A stretch of DNA of 64,000 bases, from NCBI GenBank assembly GCA_019187185.1, contig JABAQU010000020.1, positions 124,001-188,000 on the forward strand, written 5' to 3'. The notes under the pieces are model-generated. The model was not told the DNA's origin. It was given only the letters and a program-made list of their open reading frames with translations, and made no database searches. A program made the position numbers and the translations under genes. Below are positions 1 through 9,269 of the stretch, one piece after another. Origin of the DNA: Steroidobacteraceae bacterium (lineage in GTDB: Bacteria; Pseudomonadota; Gammaproteobacteria; Steroidobacterales; Steroidobacteraceae). Numbering within the stretch: the first letter of the stretch is position 1; each line of letters begins with the position of its first letter.

Positions 1-246
1 TGGCGCTCCTGCGCCGGGCCCGGCGGCGGCGTGAATCCCGCGATTGCACATGCGGCAGCCACCACCCTGACATCGATGCGCATCGTTCCGTCGCTCCATC
101 AGGATCGGACTCGTTTGAGCCCGGACCCGGAAGTTGTACCCCCGCCCGCGGCAATTGACAACGAACCGAAATCTTGCGAGCGTCAGCCGGGCCTGCATGC
201 ACTGATCAGGACGTCAGATATCAACAATCCAGTCGACGGGGGGCTA

Positions 247-2640
247 ATGAGTATGGATCGCACGACACGGGTGCTCACGACGACCGCGGCAGCGGTTTGT
301 GCGGCCTTCGCGCCACTTGCCGCGAGCGCACAGGAACCTGCGGCGCAAACGACCCTGCAGGAAGTGATCGTCACGGCGCAGAAGCGCGAGGAGAAACTCC
401 AGGACGTGCCGATCTCGATCACGGCGGTCAGCGGCGAGCAGCTCGAGAATCGCGGCGTCGACAGCGTCTCTGGATTGAGCGCCGTGGCGCCGAACGTCAT
501 GGTCCGCCAGAGCCCCGGCGCCAAGCTGATCTCGGTGGTGAGCATCCGCGGCAGCGTGGCCGGCCAGCCGGCGATCTGGTTCGACCCCCCGGTCGGGTTG
601 TATCTGAATGGTGTCTACCTCGGCAAGTCACAGGGCAGCGTCTTCGATGTGGTCGACATCGAGCGGGTGGAGGTACTTCGCGGCCCCCAGGGCACGCTCT
701 TCGGCAGAAACACCGAGGGCGGCGCCATCAACTTCATCACCCGCGAGCCGTCGGGCGAGTTCCGCGGCAAGTTCGGTGTCGAGGTGGGCAAGTTCGACCA
801 TCGGGTGGCGAAAGTGAACCTCGACCTGCCGCGCTTCGGAATTGCGAGCGTGAGCCTCGCGGCGCGCAAGGAAGAGCGTGACGGCTGGGCGAAGAACCTC
901 ACCGGACCCGACATGGGGGCAGTCGACACCGAGGCTGCGCGCGCGGCCCTGAAACTCGACTTCTCGGACCGCTTCACCGCGAACTACGACTTCGACTATT
1001 CGAGCAGCCACAACAGGCCGAGCCCCACCACGCTCTACGCAACCAGCGGCTGGGGCGGGACCTTTCCGAGCCTGCTCGGGCCTGCATTCATTCCGGCTTT
1101 TGGCCCGGCCGCGGCGCTGCAGCTCACGACCGCGATCCAGAATGCCATGATTCCGTATGTGACTACTTCGCGTCCCGATACCGTGAGCACCAACGGCGGG
1201 CCCATTTCCGAGGCGAGCAAGACCAACGCGCATTCGCTCACCCTGAACTGGCACGTGGGCGATCGGGATACGCTCAAGTACATCGGCGCGCGGCGCCTCA
1301 TGGATTTCGGCGACCGCCAGGATATCGACGGCCTGCCGCTCGCTGCGATCCCCACGGGACTCGCGCCACCCTTCCCCGCTTTCTGGGGCATGAGCGCCTA
1401 CTACAACCGCCACACGGAGTACGAGCAGGATTCGCATGAACTGCAATGGATCGGCGATCGCGACCGATTCAACTATGTCCTTGGGCTCTACTACTTCAAG
1501 GATGACGGCGTGACCACGGGATCGCAGTTGTTCACGCTGTTCGGCCAGCCGCCGCAGCAGCAGAGCTACGCGGTGACCACACGCTCCAAGGCCGTCTTCG
1601 CCCAGGGCGACTACCGCATCAGCGACCGCTGGACCGCAACCGTCGGCGTGCGCCACACGGAAGAGGAGAAAGGCGGCTGGTCGCATCGCTACTACACGAC
1701 AGGGTTCGGTGGCCCGCCGGCAGCCGATATCCTGCCGCTCACCAGTTATGACGCGGATTTCAGCGAGACGACACCGATGGCGTCGATCTCCTTCAAGCCG
1801 AACGCGGACCTGAACTTCTATGCGCGCGTGGCGAAGGGCTTCAAGAGCGGCGGATTCAGCGCGGAGCTGTCCACCCCGGACATCACCACGCCGTTCCAGC
1901 CGCAGACCTCGGTCTCCACCGAGGTGGGCGTGAAGTCGACACTCCTCGACGGGCGGGCGCGCCTGAACGTCGCGCTGTACAACACCGACATCAGCGACCA
2001 GCAGCTCACTCAGTTGCTGCCCGGCACGACCCAGTCGCGCGTCGTGAATGCCGGCGAATCCACCTATCGCGGCGTGGAAGTCGAGGCGGCACTGCTGGTG
2101 ACCGACGGCTGGCAGGTGCAGCTCAGCTACGGTTACCTCGATGCCAAGTACGACAAGTACCCCGACAACCCGATCATCTGCCAGACGATCCCCGGATTCG
2201 GGCAGCTGTGCCGGACGGATTCCACGAGCATCATCGACACCGCCTCGAATCGCCTTGCGCCCTATGCCCCCGAACACACCGTCAACCTGAACATCGACGG
2301 CCGGCTCGCGCGCGGCGCCTGGGGCGAGCTGCGCGCGATCCTCGACTACAGCTATCTGGGCAAGACCTACCTCTATGCGGTGAACAAGTCGCGCACGGCG
2401 CCCAATATCGGCGGCCAGTACTGGGCGGACATGGACGGTCTCCCTGCCGAGAAGAACCTCAACGCGCGTCTACTGCTCGCGGGCGTGCCGGCGGGCCCGG
2501 GTACCCTCGATGTCTCGCTCTGGGGCAGGAATCTCACGGACGAAGACGATCTCTTGCAGGGCATCGATTTCGGCATGTTCCGTACCGCCAACTGGCGCGA
2601 GCCGCGTACGTACATGGTGACGGCCACGTACAACTGGTAG
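247..2640 (+). CDS. TonB-dependent outer-membrane receptor
   Basis: This is an outer-membrane gated porin that takes up a scarce or bulky ligand using energy from TonB-ExbBD; the ligand is unknown. From the ATG at 247 the protein has 797 residues. It starts with a Sec signal peptide ending near AASAQE, followed by a TonB-box-like TLQEVIVTAQKREE and a plug domain with LRGPQGTLFGRNTEGGAINF. A long beta-barrel follows and ends in aromatic YNW, as expected for BAM-dependent insertion. The frame stays open upstream to 31, but those codons do not read like a signal peptide and a G-rich ribosome site precedes 247. The QKREE.LQDVP opening is typical of receptors in sphingomonads and hydrophobic-compound degraders. 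It stands alone, with a strong hairpin after it. Family call is secure; substrate is not. Confidence 0.93.
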   Translation: MSMDRTTRVLTTTAAAVCAAFAPLAASAQEPAAQTTLQEVIVTAQKREEKLQDVPISITAVSGEQLENRGVDSVSGLSAVAPNVMVRQSPGAKLISVVSIRGSVAGQPAIWFDPPVGLYLNGVYLGKSQGSVFDVVDIERVEVLRGPQGTLFGRNTEGGAINFITREPSGEFRGKFGVEVGKFDHRVAKVNLDLPRFGIASVSLAARKEERDGWAKNLTGPDMGAVDTEAARAALKLDFSDRFTANYDFDYSSSHNRPSPTTLYATSGWGGTFPSLLGPAFIPAFGPAAALQLTTAIQNAMIPYVTTSRPDTVSTNGGPISEASKTNAHSLTLNWHVGDRDTLKYIGARRLMDFGDRQDIDGLPLAAIPTGLAPPFPAFWGMSAYYNRHTEYEQDSHELQWIGDRDRFNYVLGLYYFKDDGVTTGSQLFTLFGQPPQQQSYAVTTRSKAVFAQGDYRISDRWTATVGVRHTEEEKGGWSHRYYTTGFGGPPAADILPLTSYDADFSETTPMASISFKPNADLNFYARVAKGFKSGGFSAELSTPDITTPFQPQTSVSTEVGVKSTLLDGRARLNVALYNTDISDQQLTQLLPGTTQSRVVNAGESTYRGVEVEAALLVTDGWQVQLSYGYLDAKYDKYPDNPIICQTIPGFGQLCRTDSTSIIDTASNRLAPYAPEHTVNLNIDGRLARGAWGELRAILDYSYLGKTYLYAVNKSRTAPNIGGQYWADMDGLPAEKNLNARLLLAGVPAGPGTLDVSLWGRNLTDEDDLLQGIDFGMFRTANWREPRTYMVTATYNW

Positions 2641-2672
2641 GACGGCGGCGCGAACAGACCATGCGTGTTGCG

Positions 2673-2702
2673 CCCGCCCGGCCCCGACAGGGGTCGGGCG
2701 GG
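2673..2702. terminator. Strong hairpin between convergent genes
   Basis: A 13-pair stem (CCCGCCCGGCCCC at 2673-2685 against GGGGTCGGGCGGG at 2690-2702, one G-U pair) closes on a GACA loop. It lies between the ends of the TonB receptor and the cupin gene, so it could stop transcription from both sides. No T-run follows, so intrinsic termination is inferred from stem strength and position only. Confidence 0.55.
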
Positions 2703-2726
2703 TTGCGTCAGGTACGCGCGATGTCC

Positions 2727-3200
2727 TCAGTGCGTCGCGTCCCACGCCTCGCGCGTGATGACGACCAGCTCGCGAAACGTTCCCCGCGTTTCCCAGGTGC
2801 CGGTGAACCCCTGCGGGATCACCAGAAAATCTCCCACATGGTATTCGTGGGCATGGCCGCTCTCGTCCGTCAGCACGAGCGTGCCCGCGAGCACGTGGAC
2901 GAATTCGTTGTAGGGCATGCCCTTGCCGCGCAGAGCGAGTTTCACGGGCTGCTCCTCGTAGACGACCACGACGATGTCATTGCCGAGATGCAGCACTGCC
3001 CTGCGCGGACGGGACTCGCCACTCAGCAGCACTTCCTTCGGAACGGGCGGGACATCGCTCAGGCCCTGACCGGCGAGCACGGCCGGATCGAGTTGCCACG
3101 GCAGGCGTACGTCGGTCGCCGGACCTGGGGGCTGCGCCAACGTCCCGGCCGATCCGAGCAGCCATGCAAGGATCGAGAGTCTCATCGTGATCCGGTTCAT
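2727..3200 (-). CDS. Secreted cupin-domain protein
   Basis: Small periplasmic protein of about 157 residues with an N-terminal signal peptide (hydrophobic LSILAWLLGSAGTLAQ) and a single C-terminal cupin barrel. Visible cupin elements are MPYNEFVHVLAGTLVLTD, then HVGDFLVIPQGFTGTWE. Members of this group bind a metal or small ligand and range from enzymes to sensors; nothing here fixes a reaction. I chose the ATG at 3200 because GGGGAG lies six bases before it; earlier in-frame ATGs at 3206 and 3224 are less well placed. It is divergent from the multiheme cytochrome gene with about 115 bases between, so the two may share control. No partner enzyme is adjacent. Confidence 0.75.
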   Translation of the reverse strand: MNRITMRLSILAWLLGSAGTLAQPPGPATDVRLPWQLDPAVLAGQGLSDVPPVPKEVLLSGESRPRRAVLHLGNDIVVVVYEEQPVKLALRGKGMPYNEFVHVLAGTLVLTDESGHAHEYHVGDFLVIPQGFTGTWETRGTFRELVVITREAWDATH

Positions 3201-3316
3201 CGGCATCTCCCCGAGCAACACCATCGTTCGCAGGTTCTACTATCACGCGCACGACCAGACCCACAAGCGCGCGACCATCCGACGAGTCGCGCCTGCGCTA
3301 CCATCGTGCGGGAGAC

Positions 3317-5692
3317 ATGCCCGCGGGGTTATGCCGCTTGACCACCCGAAAGTCCCCTCCCCGCGCCCGTTCACGCCGGCGCATCGCGTGGATCGCCGGC
3401 GTTCTCGCGGCAACCATGGGGCTGGCAGTTTCCGTGGGCCATTTCGTAGTGCACCGCATGGGGGGCAGCGCCGCGCCTGTGGCGGAGCCCGCTCCGCAAT
3501 ACGTCGGCAGCACGGCGTGCGCGGGTTGCCATGCCGATGCGTACCGGCATTGGCAGGGCTCGCAACATGCGCATGCGATGCAGGTTGCCACGCCACAGAC
3601 CGCCCTCGGTGATTTTGACGGCGCGACGATTCGCAGCGGTGGCGACAGCTGGAGATTCTTCCGGCGCGATGGCCGATTGTTTGTGCGCACCGAAGGGCCG
3701 CAGGACTCCGACGCCGACTTGGAAATTGCCTACACCTTTGGCGTGGATCCCCTTCAGCAGTATCTCGTTCCGTTGCCGGGCGGTCGCCTGCAGGCGCTGA
3801 CCGTCGCGTGGGACAGCCGCCCCCGGGCGCGGGGCGGCCAGCGCTGGTTCTCGTTGTATCCGGAAGAGCACCTGCGGCCGGGCGATCGCCTGCATTGGTC
3901 CGGCATCGACCAGAACTGGAACCACATGTGCGCGGACTGCCATTCCACCGCCGTGCGCAAGAACTACGATCCCGCCACCAACGCTTACGATACACGGTGG
4001 TCCGCGATCGACGTGGGGTGCGAAGCCTGCCACGGACCGGGATCGCGGCACCTCGCGTGGACGGCACGGCCTGCCTCGGATCCCCGCAAGGGGCTCACGG
4101 TGGCGCTCGACGAGCGTCGCGGAGTCGCGTGGCGGCCCGTTGCGCAGACCGGGAATGCCACACGAAATGTGCCGCGGGCGAGCGAGCGCGAAATCGAGGT
4201 GTGCGCGCAGTGCCATTCGCGGCGCGCGCAGATCGCCTCGGGCTATGTGCCGGGCGCCGCCTTCCTCGACTACTACGCCCCGGATGTGTTGACGCAGCCT
4301 CTTTACCATGTCGATGGCCAGCAGCACGAGGAGGTCTACACCTGGGGCTCGTTCCTGCAAAGCCGCATGTATGAACAGGGCGTGACCTGCAGCGATTGCC
4401 ACGAGCCGCACAGCCAGAAGCTGCGCGCCGAGGGCAACGCCGTCTGCGGGCAGTGCCACGCGCCGCAGAAGTACGACGCACCCACTCACCACTTCCACAC
4501 GGCCGGCAGCCCCGGCAGCCAGTGCGTGTCCTGCCACATGCCGGCGACGACCTACATGGCGATCGATCCCCGTCACGATCACAGCCTGCGGGTGCCGCGG
4601 CCCGATCGCACGGTGTCGCTGGGCACGCCGAACGCCTGCAACACCTGTCACACTGATCGCTCCGCATCCTGGGCGGATGCGACCCTCAAGGGCTGGCTCG
4701 GCCACCGGCCGCGCGGGTTCCAGCAGTTCGCCGAGAGCTTTGCGCGGGCGCGCAAGGGTGCCGCCCTCGCCTCGGAAGAACTGGCGCGCATCGCCGAGGA
4801 CCCGGCCCAGCCGACGATCGTGCGCGCGACCGCACTGGACGACCTGGCTCCGGCGCGCGACGGCGCGGCCGAACGCGCCGTCCTCGCAGCGATTCGGGAC
4901 GACCACGCGCTGATCCGCTGGCGCGCGGCGGCGGCCCTCGAGTTCCTGCCGCCCGAACGCGCGCTCGCCGCGGGGGGCGCCCTGCTCGCAGACCCCATCA
5001 GGGCCGTGCGGATCGAGGCCGCACGCGCGCTCGCCCCGCTCGCGAAGGCCGATCCGGCGCGACTTCCGCCGCAGGTCGTGCAGCGGGCCACCGATGAATT
5101 GCGCACCTCGCTACGCCTCAATGCGGACCGACCCGAAGCACGTGTCGCGCTCGCGACGCTCGAAGGTGACCTCGGCAACCACGATGCCGCTCTCGCCGGG
5201 TTCGAGGCCGCGCTGCGGCTCGACCGGGAGTTCGTGCCGGCGTACGCGAATCTCGCTGAAATGCAGCGGCTCCGCGGCCGCGACGATCTCGCGCAGCAGA
5301 CCTTGCGCCGAGGCCTCACGGCCGTGCCCGACAGCGCAGCACTGCATCACGCGCTCGGGCTGGCGCTCGTTCGCAGGGGCGAGCGAGCCGACGGGGTCAG
5401 GGAGCTGGGTGTCGCTACGCGCCTGGCGCCGGATGACGCGCGCTATGCCTACGTGTACGCGGTCGGGCTGAATACCCTCGGCGAGGCCTCGCAGGCGATA
5501 CGCGAGGTCGACCGCGCACTCGCACACGCGCCCTCGGATCGCGACCTGCTGCGCGCAGCGACGCTGTTCCGGCGCGACCGCCGGGACCTTGCGGGCGCAC
5601 GGCGCCTCGCGCAGCGCTGGGCGACGACCTACCCGCACGACGCCGAGGCACAGGCGCTCGTCGAGGAGCTCGCGGCCCGATCGCCGCAATGA
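3317..5692 (+). CDS. Octaheme c-type cytochrome fused to HEAT and TPR repeats
   Basis: Predicted periplasmic electron-transfer or redox protein of 791 residues. A basic N-terminus and one hydrophobic segment (about residues 23-45) act as signal or anchor. Eight CXXCH haem sites follow: CAGCH (~68), CADCH (~205), CEACH (~235), CAQCH (~296), CSDCH (~358), CGQCH (~377), CVSCH (~403) and CNTCH (~441). The spacing resembles the cytochrome c554 / multihaem nitrite-reductase superfamily, and extra histidines could be distal ligands. Residues about 480-590 look like HEAT-type helical repeats and about 590-780 like TPRs. GGGAG precedes the ATG. No quinol oxidase or reductase partner is adjacent, so donor and acceptor are unknown. 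It may be a haem enzyme with a protein-docking tail rather than a plain carrier. Confidence 0.88.
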   Translation: MPAGLCRLTTRKSPPRARSRRRIAWIAGVLAATMGLAVSVGHFVVHRMGGSAAPVAEPAPQYVGSTACAGCHADAYRHWQGSQHAHAMQVATPQTALGDFDGATIRSGGDSWRFFRRDGRLFVRTEGPQDSDADLEIAYTFGVDPLQQYLVPLPGGRLQALTVAWDSRPRARGGQRWFSLYPEEHLRPGDRLHWSGIDQNWNHMCADCHSTAVRKNYDPATNAYDTRWSAIDVGCEACHGPGSRHLAWTARPASDPRKGLTVALDERRGVAWRPVAQTGNATRNVPRASEREIEVCAQCHSRRAQIASGYVPGAAFLDYYAPDVLTQPLYHVDGQQHEEVYTWGSFLQSRMYEQGVTCSDCHEPHSQKLRAEGNAVCGQCHAPQKYDAPTHHFHTAGSPGSQCVSCHMPATTYMAIDPRHDHSLRVPRPDRTVSLGTPNACNTCHTDRSASWADATLKGWLGHRPRGFQQFAESFARARKGAALASEELARIAEDPAQPTIVRATALDDLAPARDGAAERAVLAAIRDDHALIRWRAAAALEFLPPERALAAGGALLADPIRAVRIEAARALAPLAKADPARLPPQVVQRATDELRTSLRLNADRPEARVALATLEGDLGNHDAALAGFEAALRLDREFVPAYANLAEMQRLRGRDDLAQQTLRRGLTAVPDSAALHHALGLALVRRGERADGVRELGVATRLAPDDARYAYVYAVGLNTLGEASQAIREVDRALAHAPSDRDLLRAATLFRRDRRDLAGARRLAQRWATTYPHDAEAQALVEELAARSPQ

Positions 5693-5705
5693 GTCGCGGC
5701 CCGGA

Positions 5706-6962
5706 TCAAGTCACCTCGGGCTTGACGGCGAATCGGTCGACGTAGAACCGGAAGCGCTCGCGCAGTGCCTGCGGATCGACACCGAAGTCCCGCCGCAGAT
5801 CGTATACCACCTGACCTTCCTTGCCGCGCGGGTGATCTGCGATGTAGCGCTCGAGCGCGGCGCGCGCGGGCGCATCGAGTTCGAGGCCGGCCGTGGCGTA
5901 GACGCGATCCAGGGTGGCCCATTGATCGCCCATGAACACATGAAACGGTGAGTCGACGCTACGCTCCGCCGCCACCAGCGCCCGATCGCGCACACAGGCG
6001 CGCAGCAGGTGCTCGATGCGGTCGGTCCAGTACTCGAGGAGCGCCGGCAACGCGACATGGCGGCGGTTCATGCGCTGCGTATAGGCCTGCATCGTCACCG
6101 TCGACTGGATCACCGCGACCGGATCGCGATGCGTGAATACGATGGTCGCATCGGGAAAGGTCTTCAGCAGCACCGGCAGCTGCTCGAGATGCTGCGGGCA
6201 CTTCAGCACCCAGCGCTTGCGCTCGCCACGGCGCCATTGCAGGAGCCGCAGCACGTTTTTCATGTACTCGTAGTGCGGCCTCTGGTCGTGCGCGTAGTAG
6301 TGGTCGCGCCACGCCGGTGTGAGGCCGAGCCACTCGAAGTTGTACGACGCGAAATCCGGCCCCATGAGCTCGAGCTCCTCATGGATGTGCTCGGGGTTCA
6401 TCGGGTGCATCGCCGCGATGAGCGGCGTCACCTGTTGCATGCCCGCCCAGGCCTCGGCACAGCGGCGAAAGCGCGGATCGGTCGCGTCACCGGGCGCCGG
6501 CTCCCCGGGCAACGGCACGGGCTCGTACGATTCCCACAGCGGCAACGAATGCAGGCGTGGGTCGCTCGCCAGCAGGTTCACGAGGTGTGTCGTGCCCGAG
6601 CGCGGCAGGCCGACGACGATCACCGGCCGCTCGATGGGCTCGGCGAGGATCGCGGGATGCTGCGTCAGCGTGCGCTGGATGAGCAGGCGATTGCTCGCAT
6701 AGCGCACCAGATAGCCGTGCAGCACGGTGCGATGGAAGCGCGTGATCTCCGGATCGCCGTCCCAGGCCTCGCGCAGCACGCGCAGGCGCTCGCGGAAATC
6801 GTCGGGGCCGAAATCGGCGAGCCCGGTGCGCGTGCGCGCCGCGTCGAGGATCGCCGCTTCGCTGAAATCGACCGTGACGGTCTCGCCCCAGGCGAGCGCG
6901 CCGGCCTGCGCCTCGCTCAGGCGCGGCGCTGCGAGATCGTCGATGTGGATGGCCTGTCCCAT
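5706..6962 (-). CDS. Sulfotransferase-family protein (copy 1)
   Basis: P-loop protein of 418 residues in the bacterial sulfotransferase family, which moves a sulfuryl group from PAPS to an alcohol or amine. The 5'-phosphosulfate loop is VGLPRSGTTHLVNLL (about residues 117-131). A 3'-phosphate-binding-like strand and turn, FPDATIVFTHRDPVAVIQS, comes later. An N-terminal TGLADFGPDDF element recurs in the other two sulfotransferases of this window. I use the ATG at 6962; the frame extends to 7034 but would then overlap the upstream SDR. It is the last gene of a leftward set starting with the metallo-beta-lactamase-fold gene, 19 bases after the SDR stop. Family call is strong; acceptor substrate unknown. 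Confidence 0.87.
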   Translation of the reverse strand: MGQAIHIDDLAAPRLSEAQAGALAWGETVTVDFSEAAILDAARTRTGLADFGPDDFRERLRVLREAWDGDPEITRFHRTVLHGYLVRYASNRLLIQRTLTQHPAILAEPIERPVIVVGLPRSGTTHLVNLLASDPRLHSLPLWESYEPVPLPGEPAPGDATDPRFRRCAEAWAGMQQVTPLIAAMHPMNPEHIHEELELMGPDFASYNFEWLGLTPAWRDHYYAHDQRPHYEYMKNVLRLLQWRRGERKRWVLKCPQHLEQLPVLLKTFPDATIVFTHRDPVAVIQSTVTMQAYTQRMNRRHVALPALLEYWTDRIEHLLRACVRDRALVAAERSVDSPFHVFMGDQWATLDRVYATAGLELDAPARAALERYIADHPRGKEGQVVYDLRRDFGVDPQALRERFRFYVDRFAVKPEVT

Positions 6963-6981
6963 GACGAAGATCCTTCGGCGT

Positions 6982-7800
6982 TCAGCGTGGACCCCGACCG
7001 CTCGCCGCGAGCGCGGCGCGCATGCGCTCGGCATTCTGGGCGATCAGCTTCTCGCGCGGCATGCGCCGCATCGCCTTCACGTACTTGCGATTCTCCGGCC
7101 CCGGCACGAGGAGCGCCACCTTGCCGAGCTGCCGCAGCGCCTGCCTCGCCACGTCGACCGGCGCCATGAGGTTCGGCATCAGTTCGGGCTTGAAACCCTG
7201 CAGCGTGATCGCTTCGGTGTCGGTCGCGCCGGGCGACAGCACCAGCATGTCGATGCCGGTCCCGGCGAGCTCGCCGTGCAGGCTCATGCCGAGGCTGTGC
7301 ACGAACGCCTTGGTGGCTGCATACCCGGCCGAGTACGGAAACGGCGCCTCGCCCTCGATCGAACCGGTGAAGATGATGCCGCCACTCGCGCGCGCGCGCA
7401 GTCGCGGCAGCAGCGCGTGCGTGAGCAGCAGCGGCACGCGTGCATTCACGTTGAACATTGCTTCGAGGCGGGCGCGCTCGATCGCCTCGAAGGCACCCTT
7501 CAGACCGAAGCCCGCGTTGCTGACGACGAGGCCGAGGTCCCGATCGCCGACCGCGGCGACCAGGTGATCCACCGCACCCGCTTCACTGAGGTCGGCCGTC
7601 GCCACGACCACCTCGAGACCCCGCCGGCGCCGCAGCTCCCTCGCGAGATCCTCGAGGCGTTCCGCGCGGCGCGCGACGAGCAGCAGATTCATGCCGTGAC
7701 GCGCCAGTACACGCGCGAACTGCTCGCCGATACCCGATGAGGCGCCCGTCACCAGTGCCCAGGGGCCATACTTGTCCTTGAATTCACTCGCCTTTGACAT
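6982..7800 (-). CDS. Short-chain dehydrogenase/reductase (DltE/YdfG-like)
   Basis: NAD(P)-dependent oxidoreductase of 272 residues with a Rossmann fold. The cofactor loop is TGASSGIG near residue 18, VSNAGFG stands for the NNAG motif, and catalytic elements are TGSIEG (Ser) and YAATK (Tyr-x3-Lys). The basic ARRAER after the second strand favours NADP(H). A C-terminal extension of about 40 residues after the core is typical of the long-chain-acyl or hydroxysteroid-type SDR branch. It sits between a TetR gene and a sulfotransferase in one transcription unit, so it may prepare or process the alcohol that is conjugated. Substrate cannot be read from sequence. Confidence 0.88.
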   Translation of the reverse strand: MSKASEFKDKYGPWALVTGASSGIGEQFARVLARHGMNLLLVARRAERLEDLARELRRRRGLEVVVATADLSEAGAVDHLVAAVGDRDLGLVVSNAGFGLKGAFEAIERARLEAMFNVNARVPLLLTHALLPRLRARASGGIIFTGSIEGEAPFPYSAGYAATKAFVHSLGMSLHGELAGTGIDMLVLSPGATDTEAITLQGFKPELMPNLMAPVDVARQALRQLGKVALLVPGPENRKYVKAMRRMPREKLIAQNAERMRAALAASGRGPR

Positions 7801-7815
7801 TTCGCTACTCCTCAG

Positions 7816-8511
7816 TCATTTCCGGCGGCGCAGCGCGCGCGCCGCGGCCCCGACGGGCGCCGACAGCAGGGCGACGACCGCATCCTCCAGGTTGGCCACG
7901 AACAATGCGCTGTGGCCCGCTGCGCCACGCCGGCCCGCGGCATCGAGCATGCGCGAATGGTCATCGAGCCCGTGGAACACCAGCACGGCAGCGAGCATCA
8001 GCCGCTCGCGGGCGATCGCCTCCGGCAAGCGACGGATGTGCGGCGCCCTGCGCAGGGCGCGGCTGAAGCGATCGGCACGCGCGAGGCGCAGCGGCGAGGC
8101 CGGTACGCCCTGCACGGACAGCGTGTGCAGCGCGATGAGCTGGGCATTGATGCGGATGAACTCGCTGCCGCCGTCCGCGTCGTGCAGCTTCGCCGCCACC
8201 GGGCGCACGAATGCCTGTACGAGCCGGCGCAGCCCCGGCGCCCGGCGCGATGTCGTGAGCCGCTCGAGCAATGCCGCGCGCTCGGCGGCGATGCCAGGCA
8301 CGTGCTTGTCGAGGATCGCCTGCAGCAGGCCCTGCTTGTTTCCGAAATGATACTGGCAGGCGTTACTGTTGCGCTGGCCGGCGGCCTTGCTGATCTCGTT
8401 GAGCGACACGCCCTCGATGCTGCGCTCGGCGAACAGCCGCTCGGCCACACGGATGAGCCGGGCGCGGGTCGCGAGACTCCGCCGGGTGGGAACCGCGTCG
8501 AACGGGACCAT
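7816..8511 (-). CDS. TetR/AcrR-family transcriptional regulator
   Basis: DNA-binding regulator of 231 residues. The N-terminal helix-turn-helix (about residues 15-60) includes LIRVAERLFAERSIEGVSLN and ACQYHFGNKQGLL, the usual TetR recognition helix and exit. The remainder is a helical ligand-binding dimer domain. It is embedded between two SDR genes: it starts two bases after the upstream SDR stop and ends 15 bases before the next. It is therefore probably co-transcribed with, and a repressor of, this set. The effector could be a pathway intermediate or acyl-CoA. I found no convincing palindrome just in front of the set. Confidence 0.88.
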   Translation of the reverse strand: MVPFDAVPTRRSLATRARLIRVAERLFAERSIEGVSLNEISKAAGQRNSNACQYHFGNKQGLLQAILDKHVPGIAAERAALLERLTTSRRAPGLRRLVQAFVRPVAAKLHDADGGSEFIRINAQLIALHTLSVQGVPASPLRLARADRFSRALRRAPHIRRLPEAIARERLMLAAVLVFHGLDDHSRMLDAAGRRGAAGHSALFVANLEDAVVALLSAPVGAAARALRRRK

Positions 8512-8512
8512 C

Positions 8513-9265
8513 TCAGCCCATCACGCTGAAGCCGCCGTCGACCGGCAGGGTCTGGCCCGTGACGAACGCCGCCGCTTCGCTCGTCAGGAAGAGCACGGCA
8601 CCCGCGACGTCGGTGGGCGTGCCGAAGCGGCGTAGCGGCGTGCGCACGCGCGACGCCTCGGCATCCGGCGTCGTCAGGAAGTAGTCCGTCATGCGACTCT
8701 GGATGATGCCCGCCGCGACGGCGTTCACCCGGATGCGGTCCTTCGCCCACGCGATCGCGAGCGTTTTGGTCAGCTGCACGAGGCCGCCCTTGGCGGCCCC
8801 GTAACCCGGCACGACCTCGACACCGAAATAGGAGGTCATCGAGGCGATACCGACGACGCCCGCGCCCCCGGGCAACCGGCTCGCCGCGAGCTTGTCGTGA
8901 CAGGCGTGCGCCATGCGGTAGGCACTCAGCAGGTTCACGCGCACGGCGCGCTCGAAGACGTCGGGTTCGTATTCGTTCTCTGCCGCAAAGTTGCCACCGG
9001 CGTTGTTCACGAGGATGTCGAGCGCCGGCAGCGCCGCGGCGACGCGCGCGATGCCGGCATCGTCCTCAAGCCGCAGCTGCAGGTAACGAAACCCGGAGAG
9101 GTCGCCATCGTATTCGGCCGCGCTTGCCCGCGTGCCCGTGATGGTTACATCGGCGCCCGCCTCGCGATACGCGGCAGCGATGCCGCTGCCGATGCCCGAA
9201 GTGGCGCCGGTCACCAGCACCTGTGCGCCGCGGTAGTCGTAGCGTGGGTTCGACCAGTTGCCCAT
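8513..9265 (-). CDS. Short-chain dehydrogenase/reductase
   Basis: Classical SDR of 250 residues. Cofactor loop TGATSGIG, NNAGGN, an active-site Ser around GIASMTSY, and YGAAKGG with Tyr-x3-Lys. The C-terminal TGQTLPVDGGFSVMG is the usual end of FabG-like members. The ATG at 9265 is preceded by GGGAGGTAAGGAC, a near-ideal ribosome site; the longer open frame to 9490 lies inside the upstream gene. It is four bases from the end of the metallo-beta-lactamase-fold gene and one base before the TetR gene, so all are one operon. Likely interconverts a hydroxyl and a keto group on the pathway substrate. Confidence 0.9.
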   Translation of the reverse strand: MGNWSNPRYDYRGAQVLVTGATSGIGSGIAAAYREAGADVTITGTRASAAEYDGDLSGFRYLQLRLEDDAGIARVAAALPALDILVNNAGGNFAAENEYEPDVFERAVRVNLLSAYRMAHACHDKLAASRLPGGAGVVGIASMTSYFGVEVVPGYGAAKGGLVQLTKTLAIAWAKDRIRVNAVAAGIIQSRMTDYFLTTPDAEASRVRTPLRRFGTPTDVAGAVLFLTSEAAAFVTGQTLPVDGGFSVMG

Positions 9266-9269
9266 GTCC

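Noticed and set aside
1..34. Possible C-terminal end of an upstream gene (short Ala/Pro-rich frame ending TGA at 32-34)
   Set aside because: Only ten codons are visible, with no way to judge coding; it may be chance in GC-rich sequence.
628..2277. 549-codon open frame on the minus strand inside the TonB receptor gene
   Set aside because: It is a high-GC shadow of the receptor: Arg/Ala/Gly-rich, no family pattern and no ribosome site, while the plus-strand frame is a complete recognisable receptor.
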